Below, piece by piece: positions 8,742-16,200 of a DNA stretch of 64,000 bases. The position numbers and the translations under genes are program-made. Source of the stretch: Candidatus Phaeomarinobacter ectocarpi (lineage in GTDB: Bacteria; Pseudomonadota; Alphaproteobacteria; CGMCC-115125). Numbering within the stretch: position 1 is the first letter of the stretch; each line of letters begins with the position of its first letter. The stretch covers positions 287,521 to 351,520 of the forward strand of contig NZ_HG966617.1 in NCBI RefSeq assembly GCF_000689395.1, written 5' to 3'. The notes under the pieces are model-generated. The model did not search any database. It worked only from the letters and a program-made list of their open reading frames with translations, and had not been told where the DNA came from.

Positions 8742-9656
8742 TTACTTCTCCGGAAGCGGAATGAATTCTTCTTCGCCGGGCACCTTGGCAAAGCGGCCCT
8801 CCTGCCAGTCCTGCTTGGCCTGCTCAATACGCTCAGGCCGGGTAGACACCAGGTTCCACCAGAGTTTGCGCGGACCAATGGGAGCGCCACCAATCAACAT
8901 CAGATGTGCGCCGTGTGGCGAAGTTATGGCCGGGGTCACATGCTGGTCGAGCACCAGCATCTGCATTTTCCCAAACGTATCGCCCGCGACCTCTATTTCT
9001 CCGTCAACAACATAAAGGGCACGCTCTTCAACCCCGACGGGAACGCCAAACTGCGTGCCGGGCTGCATGCGAACATCCGCATACAGCGTTTCTGAATAGA
9101 CCTTCATCGGCGACACCATGCCAAAGGCCCCGCCGGCGATCAGCGCCACACGCACGCCGCCATGGTCCACCACTGGAATATCTTCCATGGGGTAGTGCTC
9201 AAATGTGGGATCAATCTCTTCATCTTCCGCAGGCAAGGCGTGCCAGGTCTGAATGCCTTCAATGCGCGCGTCACTGTCACGAAAATGATCCGGCGAGCGC
9301 TCCGAGTGCACAATCCCGGACCCGGCCGTCATCCAGTTGACTTCACCCGGCTTGATTTCCTGAACCGCGCCGATGCTGTCGCGGTGCATCATGGAGCCAT
9401 CAAACAGCCAGGTCAGGGTTGATAGGCCGATATGGGGATGCGGGCGTACATCGATGCCTTGTCCGGCAGGCAACATCGCGGGTCCCATATGGTCAAAGAA
9501 CACAAACGGGCCGATGGATCGCGCCTCAATCGACGGCAGTACCCGGCGCACCTCAAAGCCACCGATGTCCTTTGGCTTTGGTGTGATGACCGCCCTTACC
9601 GGTGCGCACCCGGTTTCGCCGTTGCAGTCTGCGTCCTGTGATGGTTGCCAGCTCAT
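8742..9656 (-). CDS. Pirin family bicupin protein
   Basis: 304 aa bicupin. The N-terminal cupin carries the metal-binding HPHIGLSTLTW and GIVHSER motifs of pirins, and the C-terminal pirin_C domain covers about 180-285. Bacterial pirins act as quercetinase-like dioxygenases or metabolic modulators. ATG 9656 (MSWQPSQ) follows AGAGGG and is preferred over an in-frame upstream start at 9689. First gene of a two-gene minus-strand operon with the IalB-like gene. Confidence 0.92.
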   Translation of the reverse strand: MSWQPSQDADCNGETGCAPVRAVITPKPKDIGGFEVRRVLPSIEARSIGPFVFFDHMGPAMLPAGQGIDVRPHPHIGLSTLTWLFDGSMMHRDSIGAVQEIKPGEVNWMTAGSGIVHSERSPDHFRDSDARIEGIQTWHALPAEDEEIDPTFEHYPMEDIPVVDHGGVRVALIAGGAFGMVSPMKVYSETLYADVRMQPGTQFGVPVGVEERALYVVDGEIEVAGDTFGKMQMLVLDQHVTPAITSPHGAHLMLIGGAPIGPRKLWWNLVSTRPERIEQAKQDWQEGRFAKVPGEEEFIPLPEK

Positions 9657-9715
9657 TTGACCCTCTGAAAAGTGCGAAACAGTTGGCACCCATACTGGCG
9701 GTACGCAGAGGTTTT

Positions 9716-10771
9716 TTAAAGCGGTGAGTGGTCGGGCGTCACGGCCAGCCCCTCAAGAAGCGAAAGAGTGCCACCCAGATATCTCGTACAGTAAGTGACC
9801 TTATGGGTTGCAGCCGCCTGGGCCTCACCAACGAGCAGCCCTGTCTGGGGCAGCAATGCTCCATAGCTTTTTCTGTCTGTCGCAATGCGTGCGGGCTCAA
9901 GGGCGCAGTCAAACCGGTCCGGCGTCGAGAGATACTCTGCTGCAAGCAGATCAAACGGATAAAACCCGTCGCGCCCCACGTCCTCTTGCCAAAAGGCCAG
10001 CCATGCCTTTGATCGTTCCGCCACCCATGAGACAGCACCCGTGGAAGCGGTAAGAACCGCGAGGTCCTGCGACGTGATTTCCACCTGGCGGGCAAGCTCG
10101 TACGGCAGGAGCGTCACCGCGATATCAAGAGTTGCCAGCAGGCGCGCCGCCTCGGTGTCTTCACATAGATTGAAATCCCTAAAAAGCGGGCCGTGCCCGA
10201 ACAGCACACCTCCGGTTGCCCCTTCTGCCGGGTGAAATGCATGGCCTTCCCGTTTACCCATGACGGCAACTGCGTTTGTCACATTGTCGGCAAGGTCGGG
10301 CCGTGCGCTGAAGAGGTCTGCAAGATTGGTCAGTGGCCCCAGCGCAACAAGCGTCAGCGGCCCTTCTTCCAGAGCCCGTGCAAGGGCCTGTGTGGCATCC
10401 GTTTCACGAAGGACAGGGGGAGAGAAGGGTGACGCCGCGCCGCGATGTACCTGCAGGAGTCGACCCGTCTCCCGCGCGATTTCAAATGCCAGTGCGCGTG
10501 TAATGGTATCTGTGGACTCAATGCCGGCATTGCCAAACACAGTCGAGATCCCGACGATCTCGATGTCCTCATTGCGGGCAAGGGCAGCAAGCGCGAAGCA
10601 GTCGTCCGGGTCCACGCGGCCCGGTGCGCCGCAGGCGGCGTCCGTGTCGATCCATACCCGTTGCGGTGCGGCGGAAGCGGATGTGAATGCGAGCCCTGCC
10701 ACAAGAACGCCGAGCAGGGCGGACAGGCCAAAACCTGTTCCGATCACACGAAAAGTGAAGCCCCTGCTCAT
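9716..10771 (-). CDS. Exported inosine/uridine-preferring nucleoside hydrolase
   Basis: 351 aa. An N-terminal signal peptide (about 1-35, ending TSASA) precedes an IUNH domain. The calcium-binding aspartate cluster is visible as WIDTDAACG and VDPDDCFAL, extended relative to the usual DTDxGxDD, with ALGPLTNLA further on. The family hydrolyses the N-glycosidic bond of ribonucleosides. Export suggests periplasmic nucleoside salvage. It is divergent from the XRE regulator at 10930, which may control it. Confidence 0.82.
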   Translation of the reverse strand: MSRGFTFRVIGTGFGLSALLGVLVAGLAFTSASAAPQRVWIDTDAACGAPGRVDPDDCFALAALARNEDIEIVGISTVFGNAGIESTDTITRALAFEIARETGRLLQVHRGAASPFSPPVLRETDATQALARALEEGPLTLVALGPLTNLADLFSARPDLADNVTNAVAVMGKREGHAFHPAEGATGGVLFGHGPLFRDFNLCEDTEAARLLATLDIAVTLLPYELARQVEITSQDLAVLTASTGAVSWVAERSKAWLAFWQEDVGRDGFYPFDLLAAEYLSTPDRFDCALEPARIATDRKSYGALLPQTGLLVGEAQAAATHKVTYCTRYLGGTLSLLEGLAVTPDHSPL

Positions 10772-10843
10772 GTTTTCCGCCCTAAGTTGACAATCTAGAT
10801 GTCACTTGGGGGATTGGACCCGTGCTTTCAACCCGCTTTGCAC

Positions 10844-10860
10844 CTTACCTGGAAGGTAAG
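10844..10860. promoter_or_regulatory. 17-bp perfect palindrome, probable XRE operator
   Basis: CTTACCT-GGA-AGGTAAG is perfectly symmetric (7+3+7) and lies between the divergent nucleoside hydrolase (start 10771) and XRE regulator (start 10930) genes. It is a natural operator for autoregulation, although the binding protein is inferred only from position. Confidence 0.6.
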
Positions 10861-10929
10861 TGTAAGCTGATAGGTGCCTCCTAATATATAAGCCAGCCCA
10901 ACCTGTTTGCCCGTCTCAGGAGACCCACA

Positions 10930-11739
10930 ATGAATGACTTGATTGCCAATCCTGCCGGCTTGGAAGGGACAGAACCTGAGACCTTTGGCGATCATCTGCG
11001 TCTCTGGCGCCGGATTCGAGGCCTCAGCCAACTGCAGTTGAGCGTGCGGGCGGACGTATCATCCCGCCATGTGTCGTTTCTGGAGTCCGGCCGCGCCAAA
11101 CCCAGCCGCCAGATGGTGGATACGCTGGCCGACGCGCTGGACATTCCCCTGCGCGCCCGCAACCCGCTGCTTCTCTCGGCGGGGTTTGCGCCCGCCTACC
11201 GCGAGACAGCGCTGGAAGCGCCGGACGCAAGTTACATCCGCCAGGTGCTTGAAACGGTTCTCAAGAGCACCGAGCCGTTTCCAGCGCTTGTGCTGGATCG
11301 CCACTGGCGCGTGCTGATGACGAATGCCGGTGGCGGATTGCTCATGAGCCTTGCAGGCGACGACAGTGCCGACAAAACCATGTTCGAGCTCATGCTCCAG
11401 CCCGGCCCCATGCGCGATGCGATCGTCAACTGGGATGAGGTTGTGTCCGACGTGCTCAAACGCGTGCGCCGGGAAGCAGACCACGCAGGCGACGACACCG
11501 TCCTCAAAATGATGATGGAGATGCTGCCCAAGGGCTGGAAGCCGCCGCGCCGCGCTGACAATGCAGTGCCTCTCATCATCCCCCTGCACATGCGTCTGGG
11601 CGATGTGGACATGCGCTTCACGTCGATCATTGGCAGCCTCGGCACCGCCGCTGACATCGGCCTGGCAGAACTCTCTATCGAGACATTCCTGCCGGCCGAT
11701 GAAGCAACCGAGAAAGTGCTGCGTGAGATGATCTCCTAA
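10930..11739 (+). CDS. XRE-family regulator with MmyB-like ligand-binding domain
   Basis: 269 aa. Residues about 20-75 form a Cro/C1-type helix-turn-helix (LRLWRRIRGLSQLQLSVRAD then SSRHVSFLESGRAKPSRQMV). The C-terminal half matches the MmyB-like domain (PALVLDRHWRVLMTN...). Such regulators occur in Streptomyces and proteobacteria, and their ligands are mostly unknown, with fatty acids or acyl-CoA suggested. It is convergent with the next gene and shares overlapping stop codons at 11736-11739. Confidence 0.88.
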   Translation: MNDLIANPAGLEGTEPETFGDHLRLWRRIRGLSQLQLSVRADVSSRHVSFLESGRAKPSRQMVDTLADALDIPLRARNPLLLSAGFAPAYRETALEAPDASYIRQVLETVLKSTEPFPALVLDRHWRVLMTNAGGGLLMSLAGDDSADKTMFELMLQPGPMRDAIVNWDEVVSDVLKRVRREADHAGDDTVLKMMMEMLPKGWKPPRRADNAVPLIIPLHMRLGDVDMRFTSIIGSLGTAADIGLAELSIETFLPADEATEKVLREMIS

Positions 11740-12269
11740 GCGTTTTTCGTTTCTTTGAGGTACGCCAGTGCGCCGATGGCGATGACGGCCAGCATGATGT
11801 GCACGGCCATGACCGGCGGCCAGCCGAACAGGTAGATCACGTCATTGGCAAGACTCTGCTTGAACGGGCCACCGCCAAACGCCAGGCCACGTGTGCCAAA
11901 AAACGTGTTGGCCATGGCAGGCAGGGTAAACAGCCATGCGGTGATCAGGGACGACCACAGAAGCACCGTCTGCATCCGGTCGGTCAGCCGAAGGTAGCGC
12001 CCGCCAAAGCCAAGCCCCATCAGCATCAGGCCCTGCGTGATGGCTTCCATATGACCCATGCGAAAGGCGCGGGAGTCGCCGGGAATATCCACTTCAATCT
12101 GAATCGGCAGCGGCCAGAGAACGATCTCGCCAAGCAGATGGAAGAACCATACCCACCCGAAAAGGCAGGCGACGGCAAAAAGCCCAAACCCGTTGAAAAA
12201 AAGCAGAGCGCGCCGTCTCTCGGTCATCACGCTCCGCTCCACACTGTCCGTATACGTTGTATCAGCCAT
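11736..12269 (-). CDS. Styrene-oxide-isomerase (StyC)-like four-helix membrane protein
   Basis: 177 aa with four predicted transmembrane helices. From memory of StyC I see the same skeleton: a periplasmic-type IPGDSRAFRMGHMEA segment whose His aligns with the heme-ligating His of StyC, then TRGLAFGGGPF aligning with NRGLTFGPNQF, then a last helix. Catalytic Asn, Asp and Tyr positions appear changed (to Gln, Thr and Ala in my alignment), so epoxide isomerisation is not assured. It may be a related heme-binding or HabB-like protein. Start 12269 lies 35 bp after the PF10118 gene stop, so the two are probably one TetR-controlled operon. Confidence 0.55.
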   Translation of the reverse strand: MADTTYTDSVERSVMTERRRALLFFNGFGLFAVACLFGWVWFFHLLGEIVLWPLPIQIEVDIPGDSRAFRMGHMEAITQGLMLMGLGFGGRYLRLTDRMQTVLLWSSLITAWLFTLPAMANTFFGTRGLAFGGGPFKQSLANDVIYLFGWPPVMAVHIMLAVIAIGALAYLKETKNA

Positions 12270-12304
12270 CAGTCCGTGTTCTCCCCTTTGGTAATGCGCC
12301 GTCT

Positions 12305-13228
12305 TTATGCAGCGATAAGTGCCGGTTCTGGTTCTTCAAGCCGGGTCGTGTCGAGCTTGCCAAGCTGTTCGCCCATGGTCACCGGATGTGCGCCATACAG
12401 GTCCCACCACGCCTTCACCCAGTCAGGATCAGCAACCTTGCTGGGGTGATAGGAAGGCTTGAGAATGCGCAGCATCTTGGGCGTGAGGATGCGGAAGATG
12501 CGGCCAAGGTCCTTGGCCAGCTGCCAGCGTGAGTGCCAGTTGCGCCACAATCCGTCTTCCTTCAGGAGCGCGCGATACCCCTGGCCGATGCGGTACATGA
12601 TGTGCGCAGTCGCAAACAGCAGCCCATAGATGCGCCAGAAGTATCCGCCACCAATGGCATGGAACACGTCAAAGGTCGCTTCCTTGTGCTCTATCTCTTC
12701 CACGAAATGCCACAGCACCAGCGAGGACACCGCAGGGTCCGCATCACCAAACAGATGTTCGCGGTCTTCCACCAGCATGTGCCCGATAGCGAGCGCCATG
12801 GACTCAAAACCTTCCGCATACGCCATGTTGAATTTGAGGGAGCGCTTCTCACCAAAGTTGGCATAGTCGCGCTTCAGCACGTCTTCAAAGGGCGCCACAC
12901 TCTCATACCCACAGGCAGCCACCGTGTCGTTGAACATCTTGTGCTGGCGGTAGTGGGTTGTTTCCTGCGCGACGTAGCCGTTCAGCTCCTTGACCAGGGC
13001 AGGGTCATCAACCAGCGGGCGCGCCTTTGCCATGGTGCGGATCAGGTAGGGCTCAAGATAGGGCATCGCCAGCGACGCCGCGTTGACGATCTGGCTGAAC
13101 TCCGGCCGCTTTTTGTTCCAGTGGGCGCCCTGTTCAATGGGAAAACTGAATTTCAGTTTGCGCACACCCCTGATGCGACCTTCAGGTGCGGCCCCATGTG
13201 ACGTTTCGTCTTGCACGATCGTGTCCAT
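12305..13228 (-). CDS. PF10118-type metal-dependent hydrolase, ferritin-like
   Basis: 307 aa helical protein of the Metal_hydrol (COG3687) family. Putative di-iron ligands are visible as E-TTHYRQH (YVAQETTHYRQHKMF), an internal AYAEGFES, and HFVEEIEHKEATFD. The family is widespread in lipid- and steroid-degrading Proteobacteria and Actinobacteria, but its reaction is not settled. The first gene after the TetR operator pair, it is probably cotranscribed with the StyC-like gene. Confidence 0.82.
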   Translation of the reverse strand: MDTIVQDETSHGAAPEGRIRGVRKLKFSFPIEQGAHWNKKRPEFSQIVNAASLAMPYLEPYLIRTMAKARPLVDDPALVKELNGYVAQETTHYRQHKMFNDTVAACGYESVAPFEDVLKRDYANFGEKRSLKFNMAYAEGFESMALAIGHMLVEDREHLFGDADPAVSSLVLWHFVEEIEHKEATFDVFHAIGGGYFWRIYGLLFATAHIMYRIGQGYRALLKEDGLWRNWHSRWQLAKDLGRIFRILTPKMLRILKPSYHPSKVADPDWVKAWWDLYGAHPVTMGEQLGKLDTTRLEEPEPALIAA

Positions 13229-13272
13229 TTCCCGGTCCTTCCCCTTGCGCGCGCTTCTGTGAGCAGCGACAA

Positions 13273-13309
13273 TTAGAGTAATTCATCTAATTTAGAGTTT
13301 TTCCTCTAA
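13273..13309. promoter_or_regulatory. Two tandem 18-bp TetR-type operators
   Basis: TTAGAGTAATTCATCTAA (13273-13290, one mismatch in the arms) and TTAGAGTTTTTCCTCTAA (13292-13309, perfect 6+6+6 inverted repeat) are spaced 19 bp start to start. They lie between the divergent PF10118 gene and the TetR gene. The arrangement fits cooperative binding of two TetR dimers controlling both directions. Confidence 0.78.
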
Positions 13310-13351
13310 AATCGGATGTCTGTCAAGTATGGCGTCAGTAGGACTGTGTAA

Positions 13352-14014
13352 ATGGCCGGAAACCGGGAAAAAATAATTGAAGGCGCGCGCCAGTTGATGA
13401 ACCGGGAGGGCACATCAGCCACCGGCACCACGCGTATTGCCGAAGCGCTCAGCATCAGCCCGGGCAATCTCTACTACCATTTCAAAAGCCGCGAAGAGAT
13501 CGTGGCGGAGGTCTATGAGCGCTTTGAAACGGCATTCCGCGACAGCCTGGTGCGGGACATAGATCACATCTCTCCGGAGCGATTTGCAGCGTTCTATCTC
13601 AACGCCATGGAGATCGCCTGGGCCTATCGCTTTTTCTTCGCAAGTCAGACCGACCTTCTCACAGCCGATGAAAAACTCGCCGCGCGTTACAAGGAGTTCC
13701 AGAGCTGGAGCCTGGCCGCGCTGGAAGCAATCGTGGTCGTGCTGGAAAAACAGGGCACAGCCCTGCTGCCAAAGGCCCGTGCCCAGGCGGCGCGCCTGAG
13801 AAAGTCCATCGCGCTCAACACCTGGCTGCTCTGGAGTGCCTGGATCAGTTTTCGAAAAGTGGAAAAAGCCGAAAGCGAACTGGTGCGCGATGACATGGCC
13901 CGCGGCGCCGTCCAGATGTTCGACTTGTTCAGCCCTTGGCTTGATCCGGACTTTGAATCAAAGGCCCGCAAGGCCCTGACAAAGGAACTCGATCGTGTGG
14001 AGGCAGTGGCCTAG
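13352..14014 (+). CDS. TetR/AcrR-family transcriptional regulator
   Basis: 220 aa. The N-terminal TetR helix-turn-helix (about 5-50) reads [16 protein letters not shown] then [19 protein letters not shown]. The C-terminal ligand domain resembles the TetR_C type seen with lipid-metabolism repressors. Two matching 18-bp inverted repeats directly upstream are its likely operators, so it should repress itself and the divergent PF10118/StyC-like operon. It ends in a CTAG shared with queH (14011-14014). Confidence 0.9.
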   Translation: MAGNREKIIEGARQLMNREGTSATGTTRIAEALSISPGNLYYHFKSREEIVAEVYERFETAFRDSLVRDIDHISPERFAAFYLNAMEIAWAYRFFFASQTDLLTADEKLAARYKEFQSWSLAALEAIVVVLEKQGTALLPKARAQAARLRKSIALNTWLLWSAWISFRKVEKAESELVRDDMARGAVQMFDLFSPWLDPDFESKARKALTKELDRVEAVA

Positions 14015-14748
14015 GCATCTGTATCTGTCTGGGCTTCTTTGGCAGCCAGTGCCTTCGCCTCGTAGTCCGTCTCCGGCTTGCCGTAATATTTGATACCATG
14101 GCGGATCGGTGGACGGCCCTGATCCATGCGGTGCTTGTTCGTATCGCGCAGGGAATAGACGCAGCCGCAATATTCCTGCTGATAAAACTCTTCTTCCTTT
14201 GAGACATCCAGCATCCGCTGGCTGCCGCCGCCCTTGCGCCAGTTGTGGGTCCAGTAGGCCATGTCCGGGTAGCGTGATGCCGCACGCTCGCCGGAGCCGT
14301 TGATCTGGTTGAAGTCCTTCCAGCGCGACGTACCCAGCGTTGAGCAGATGGTGCTGAACCCGTGCTCGTAGGCATACAAAGCCGTGCGCTCAAAGCGCAT
14401 GTCGAAACACAGCGTGCAGCGGTGGCCGCGCTCGGGCTCGTTTTCAAAGCCGCGAATACGCTCGAACCAGTTGTCCTTGTCGTAGTCCAGGTCGATGAAC
14501 GGCACGTTGAGCTTTTCCGCGTAGCGCATGTTCTCCTCTTTGCGGAGATCATATTCCTTACGCGGATGAATGTTCGGATTGTAGAACAGGATCGTGTACT
14601 CGATGCCCGAGCGCTCAATCTCGTTCATCACGTCACCCGAGCACGGCGCGCAGCACGAATGCAGAAGCAGCTTGTCTCCGGCAGGGAGAACAAGCGGCTC
14701 AGGCTTTAGCTTCTTGTCGGTCTTGGACTTGTTGGTGCTGTGCGTCAT
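14011..14748 (-). CDS. queH: Epoxyqueuosine reductase QueH
   Basis: Catalyses the last step of queuosine synthesis, reducing epoxyqueuosine in tRNA, in organisms using QueH rather than QueG. About 245 aa. The cysteine motifs that bind iron-sulfur and a second metal are all present: HSCCAPCSG (about residue 30), [13 protein letters not shown], and [16 protein letters not shown] 14748 is chosen over an in-frame TTG at 14790 that would add 14 non-conserved residues, although neither has a strong ribosome site. Confidence 0.92.
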   Translation of the reverse strand: MTHSTNKSKTDKKLKPEPLVLPAGDKLLLHSCCAPCSGDVMNEIERSGIEYTILFYNPNIHPRKEYDLRKEENMRYAEKLNVPFIDLDYDKDNWFERIRGFENEPERGHRCTLCFDMRFERTALYAYEHGFSTICSTLGTSRWKDFNQINGSGERAASRYPDMAYWTHNWRKGGGSQRMLDVSKEEEFYQQEYCGCVYSLRDTNKHRMDQGRPPIRHGIKYYGKPETDYEAKALAAKEAQTDTDA

Positions 14749-14865
14749 GGGCGGCGTTATACGGTGCGAAGCATTTGATTTCAAAGACAATTACACCGAA
14801 AGCAGGCATCAATTGACCTGCACAGAGAATTAGAACAAAGTGTAAACACGCTTCACTAACGGAGC

Positions 14866-15170
14866 GCGAAAGGAGTCTTCCTTTGAAGGCTGTTTTTCAA
14901 ACCCCGAATTTGCGGCGAGGAAGATTGCACCTCCCGTGAGGTATCCCGTTAGGGGGACATGGGTAAGAGCTTAATAGTATGCCAGCGCAGTGCAATTGCG
15001 CAGGTCCGCAAATGTGGCGACAGTGGAATTGACTCGATCCGGAGGTTCATACCGAAGGGAGAGTTATGCGAAGCACGGTTTTCGTTGCTCCCCTGCGGAT
15101 AGGCTTTAGGTGACAGGCTGGGATATCTGGCTTGGGAGTTGGTGGTCCGGCGACGCCGGGTATCCACGAG
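14866..15170 (+). ncRNA. Candidate large structured RNA, class not identified
   Basis: The 462-bp gap between queH and the next SDR holds no convincing gene but is full of complementary arms. These are hairpin AAAGGA/TCCTTT (14869-14884); long-range TTTGCGG (14909-14915) with CCGCAAA (15006-15012), enclosing CCTC/GAGG (14930-14941), TCCC/GGGA (14944-14957) and GCGCA/TGCGC (14985-15001); GGGAG/CTCCC (15057-15092) with inner GCGAA/TTCGT; and an 11-bp stem of 15121-15131 with 15155-15165. Two stems need G-U pairs that work only on the plus strand, which sets the direction. I cannot match it to 6S, tmRNA, RNase P, SRP or a known riboswitch. An orphan HEARO/omega-type or intron-derived RNA is conceivable. 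Confidence 0.5.
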
Positions 15171-15210
15171 CAATCTTGTTCTGCAAGGGCATGTCACCGC
15201 GCCCACAATT

Positions 15211-16056
15211 CTAGGACGCCTCTTCTTCCTGTCGGCCCATCAGTCGGCCAAGCACCTTGTGATACTTGATCGGCAGCAGACGCTGGATGCGGTCCATGAA
15301 GCGGGCATCACCACCAATCAGGATGCGCGGATTGTTCTTTTCAATGCCGGTGAAGATCACCCGAGCCGCTTCTTCCGGCGTGGTGCGGGCAAACTCGTCA
15401 AAGCCCTTGGCGATCTCGTCCTTGCGGGCCAGCAACTCTTCGTTCTGTGCCAGCCGCGCATTGCGCGCCACATTGGTCTTGATGCCACCGGGATGAACGC
15501 TGGCAATTTCAACGCCGGTCTCGTTGCGCACCATTTCCGTGCGCAGGCTTTCGGTGAAGCCGCGAATGGCGAATTTGGCAGCGTGATAGGCGGAGTTGCC
15601 CGGTACCGCAATCATGCCGAAGATCGACGACACATTGACGATGTGGCCGGAGCCGCGCTCGATCATCCGGGGCAGAAATGCCTTGGTGCCGTACACCATG
15701 CCCCAGAAATCAATGTCCATGACCCACTCAAAGTCCTGATAGGTCATCTCGTTGACCTCGGCGAACAGGGCCACGCCCGCATTATTGATCACAATGTCCG
15801 CGCCGCCATGGTCGGCCTGAATGCTGTCCGCCAGGGCATAGACCGCGTCCTTGTCCGAAACATCCAGAATATGCGTTTCAATGTCGCCGGACCCCAGCTT
15901 GGAGGCTTCCTCGGCCGTCTTGCCAAGACCCGCAGAATCCACATCCGTCGCGATCACCCGCTTGGCGCCATGTTGAATGGCATGTTTCACGAGCCCGCGG
16001 CCGATACCTGACGCGCAGCCGGTGATGAAAATGGTTTTGCCTGCAATCTGGGTCAT
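15211..16056 (-). CDS. Short-chain dehydrogenase/reductase
   Basis: Classical SDR, 281 aa. TGCASGIG (residues 11-18) forms the cofactor loop, Asp at TDVD suggests NAD(H), NNAG is at about 92-95, and the catalytic Ser (SSIFG) and Tyr-Lys (YHAAK) follow. The C-terminal extension with RLLPIKYHKVLGRLMG is typical of SDRs annotated in lipid or steroid metabolism. The substrate is unknown. It is divergent from the acyl-CoA dehydrogenase gene, a hint of shared lipid function. Confidence 0.9.
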   Translation of the reverse strand: MTQIAGKTIFITGCASGIGRGLVKHAIQHGAKRVIATDVDSAGLGKTAEEASKLGSGDIETHILDVSDKDAVYALADSIQADHGGADIVINNAGVALFAEVNEMTYQDFEWVMDIDFWGMVYGTKAFLPRMIERGSGHIVNVSSIFGMIAVPGNSAYHAAKFAIRGFTESLRTEMVRNETGVEIASVHPGGIKTNVARNARLAQNEELLARKDEIAKGFDEFARTTPEEAARVIFTGIEKNNPRILIGGDARFMDRIQRLLPIKYHKVLGRLMGRQEEEAS

Positions 16057-16200
16057 TCGCGATTTCCTGGAGCCTGATTATGACTTTTTGTCAGTAATGT
16101 TGGCGGTGTTATGCCCGATAGCGCCAAGCTGGCGCAATGGCTGAGGCCTGCTTATCCTCACTTCCGAAAAGAAAAACGCTGTCTCAGGAAGGTAAATCCT

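Noticed and set aside
14749-14870. preQ1 riboswitch before queH
   Set aside because: The queH upstream region on the minus strand lacks the preQ1 stem-loop and the A-rich tail of either class.
14869-15165. Assignment of the structured RNA to 6S, tmRNA, RNase P, SRP or cobalamin riboswitch
   Set aside because: I looked for the diagnostic cores (such as GAGGAAAGUCC, the SRP GGAAG/AGCAG motif, tag-peptide frame, B12 box) on both strands and found none.
14949-15206. 85-aa minus-strand ORF in the queH-SDR gap
   Set aside because: It lies over the complementary arms of the candidate RNA, has no ribosome site, and its composition looks like translated structured RNA rather than a protein.
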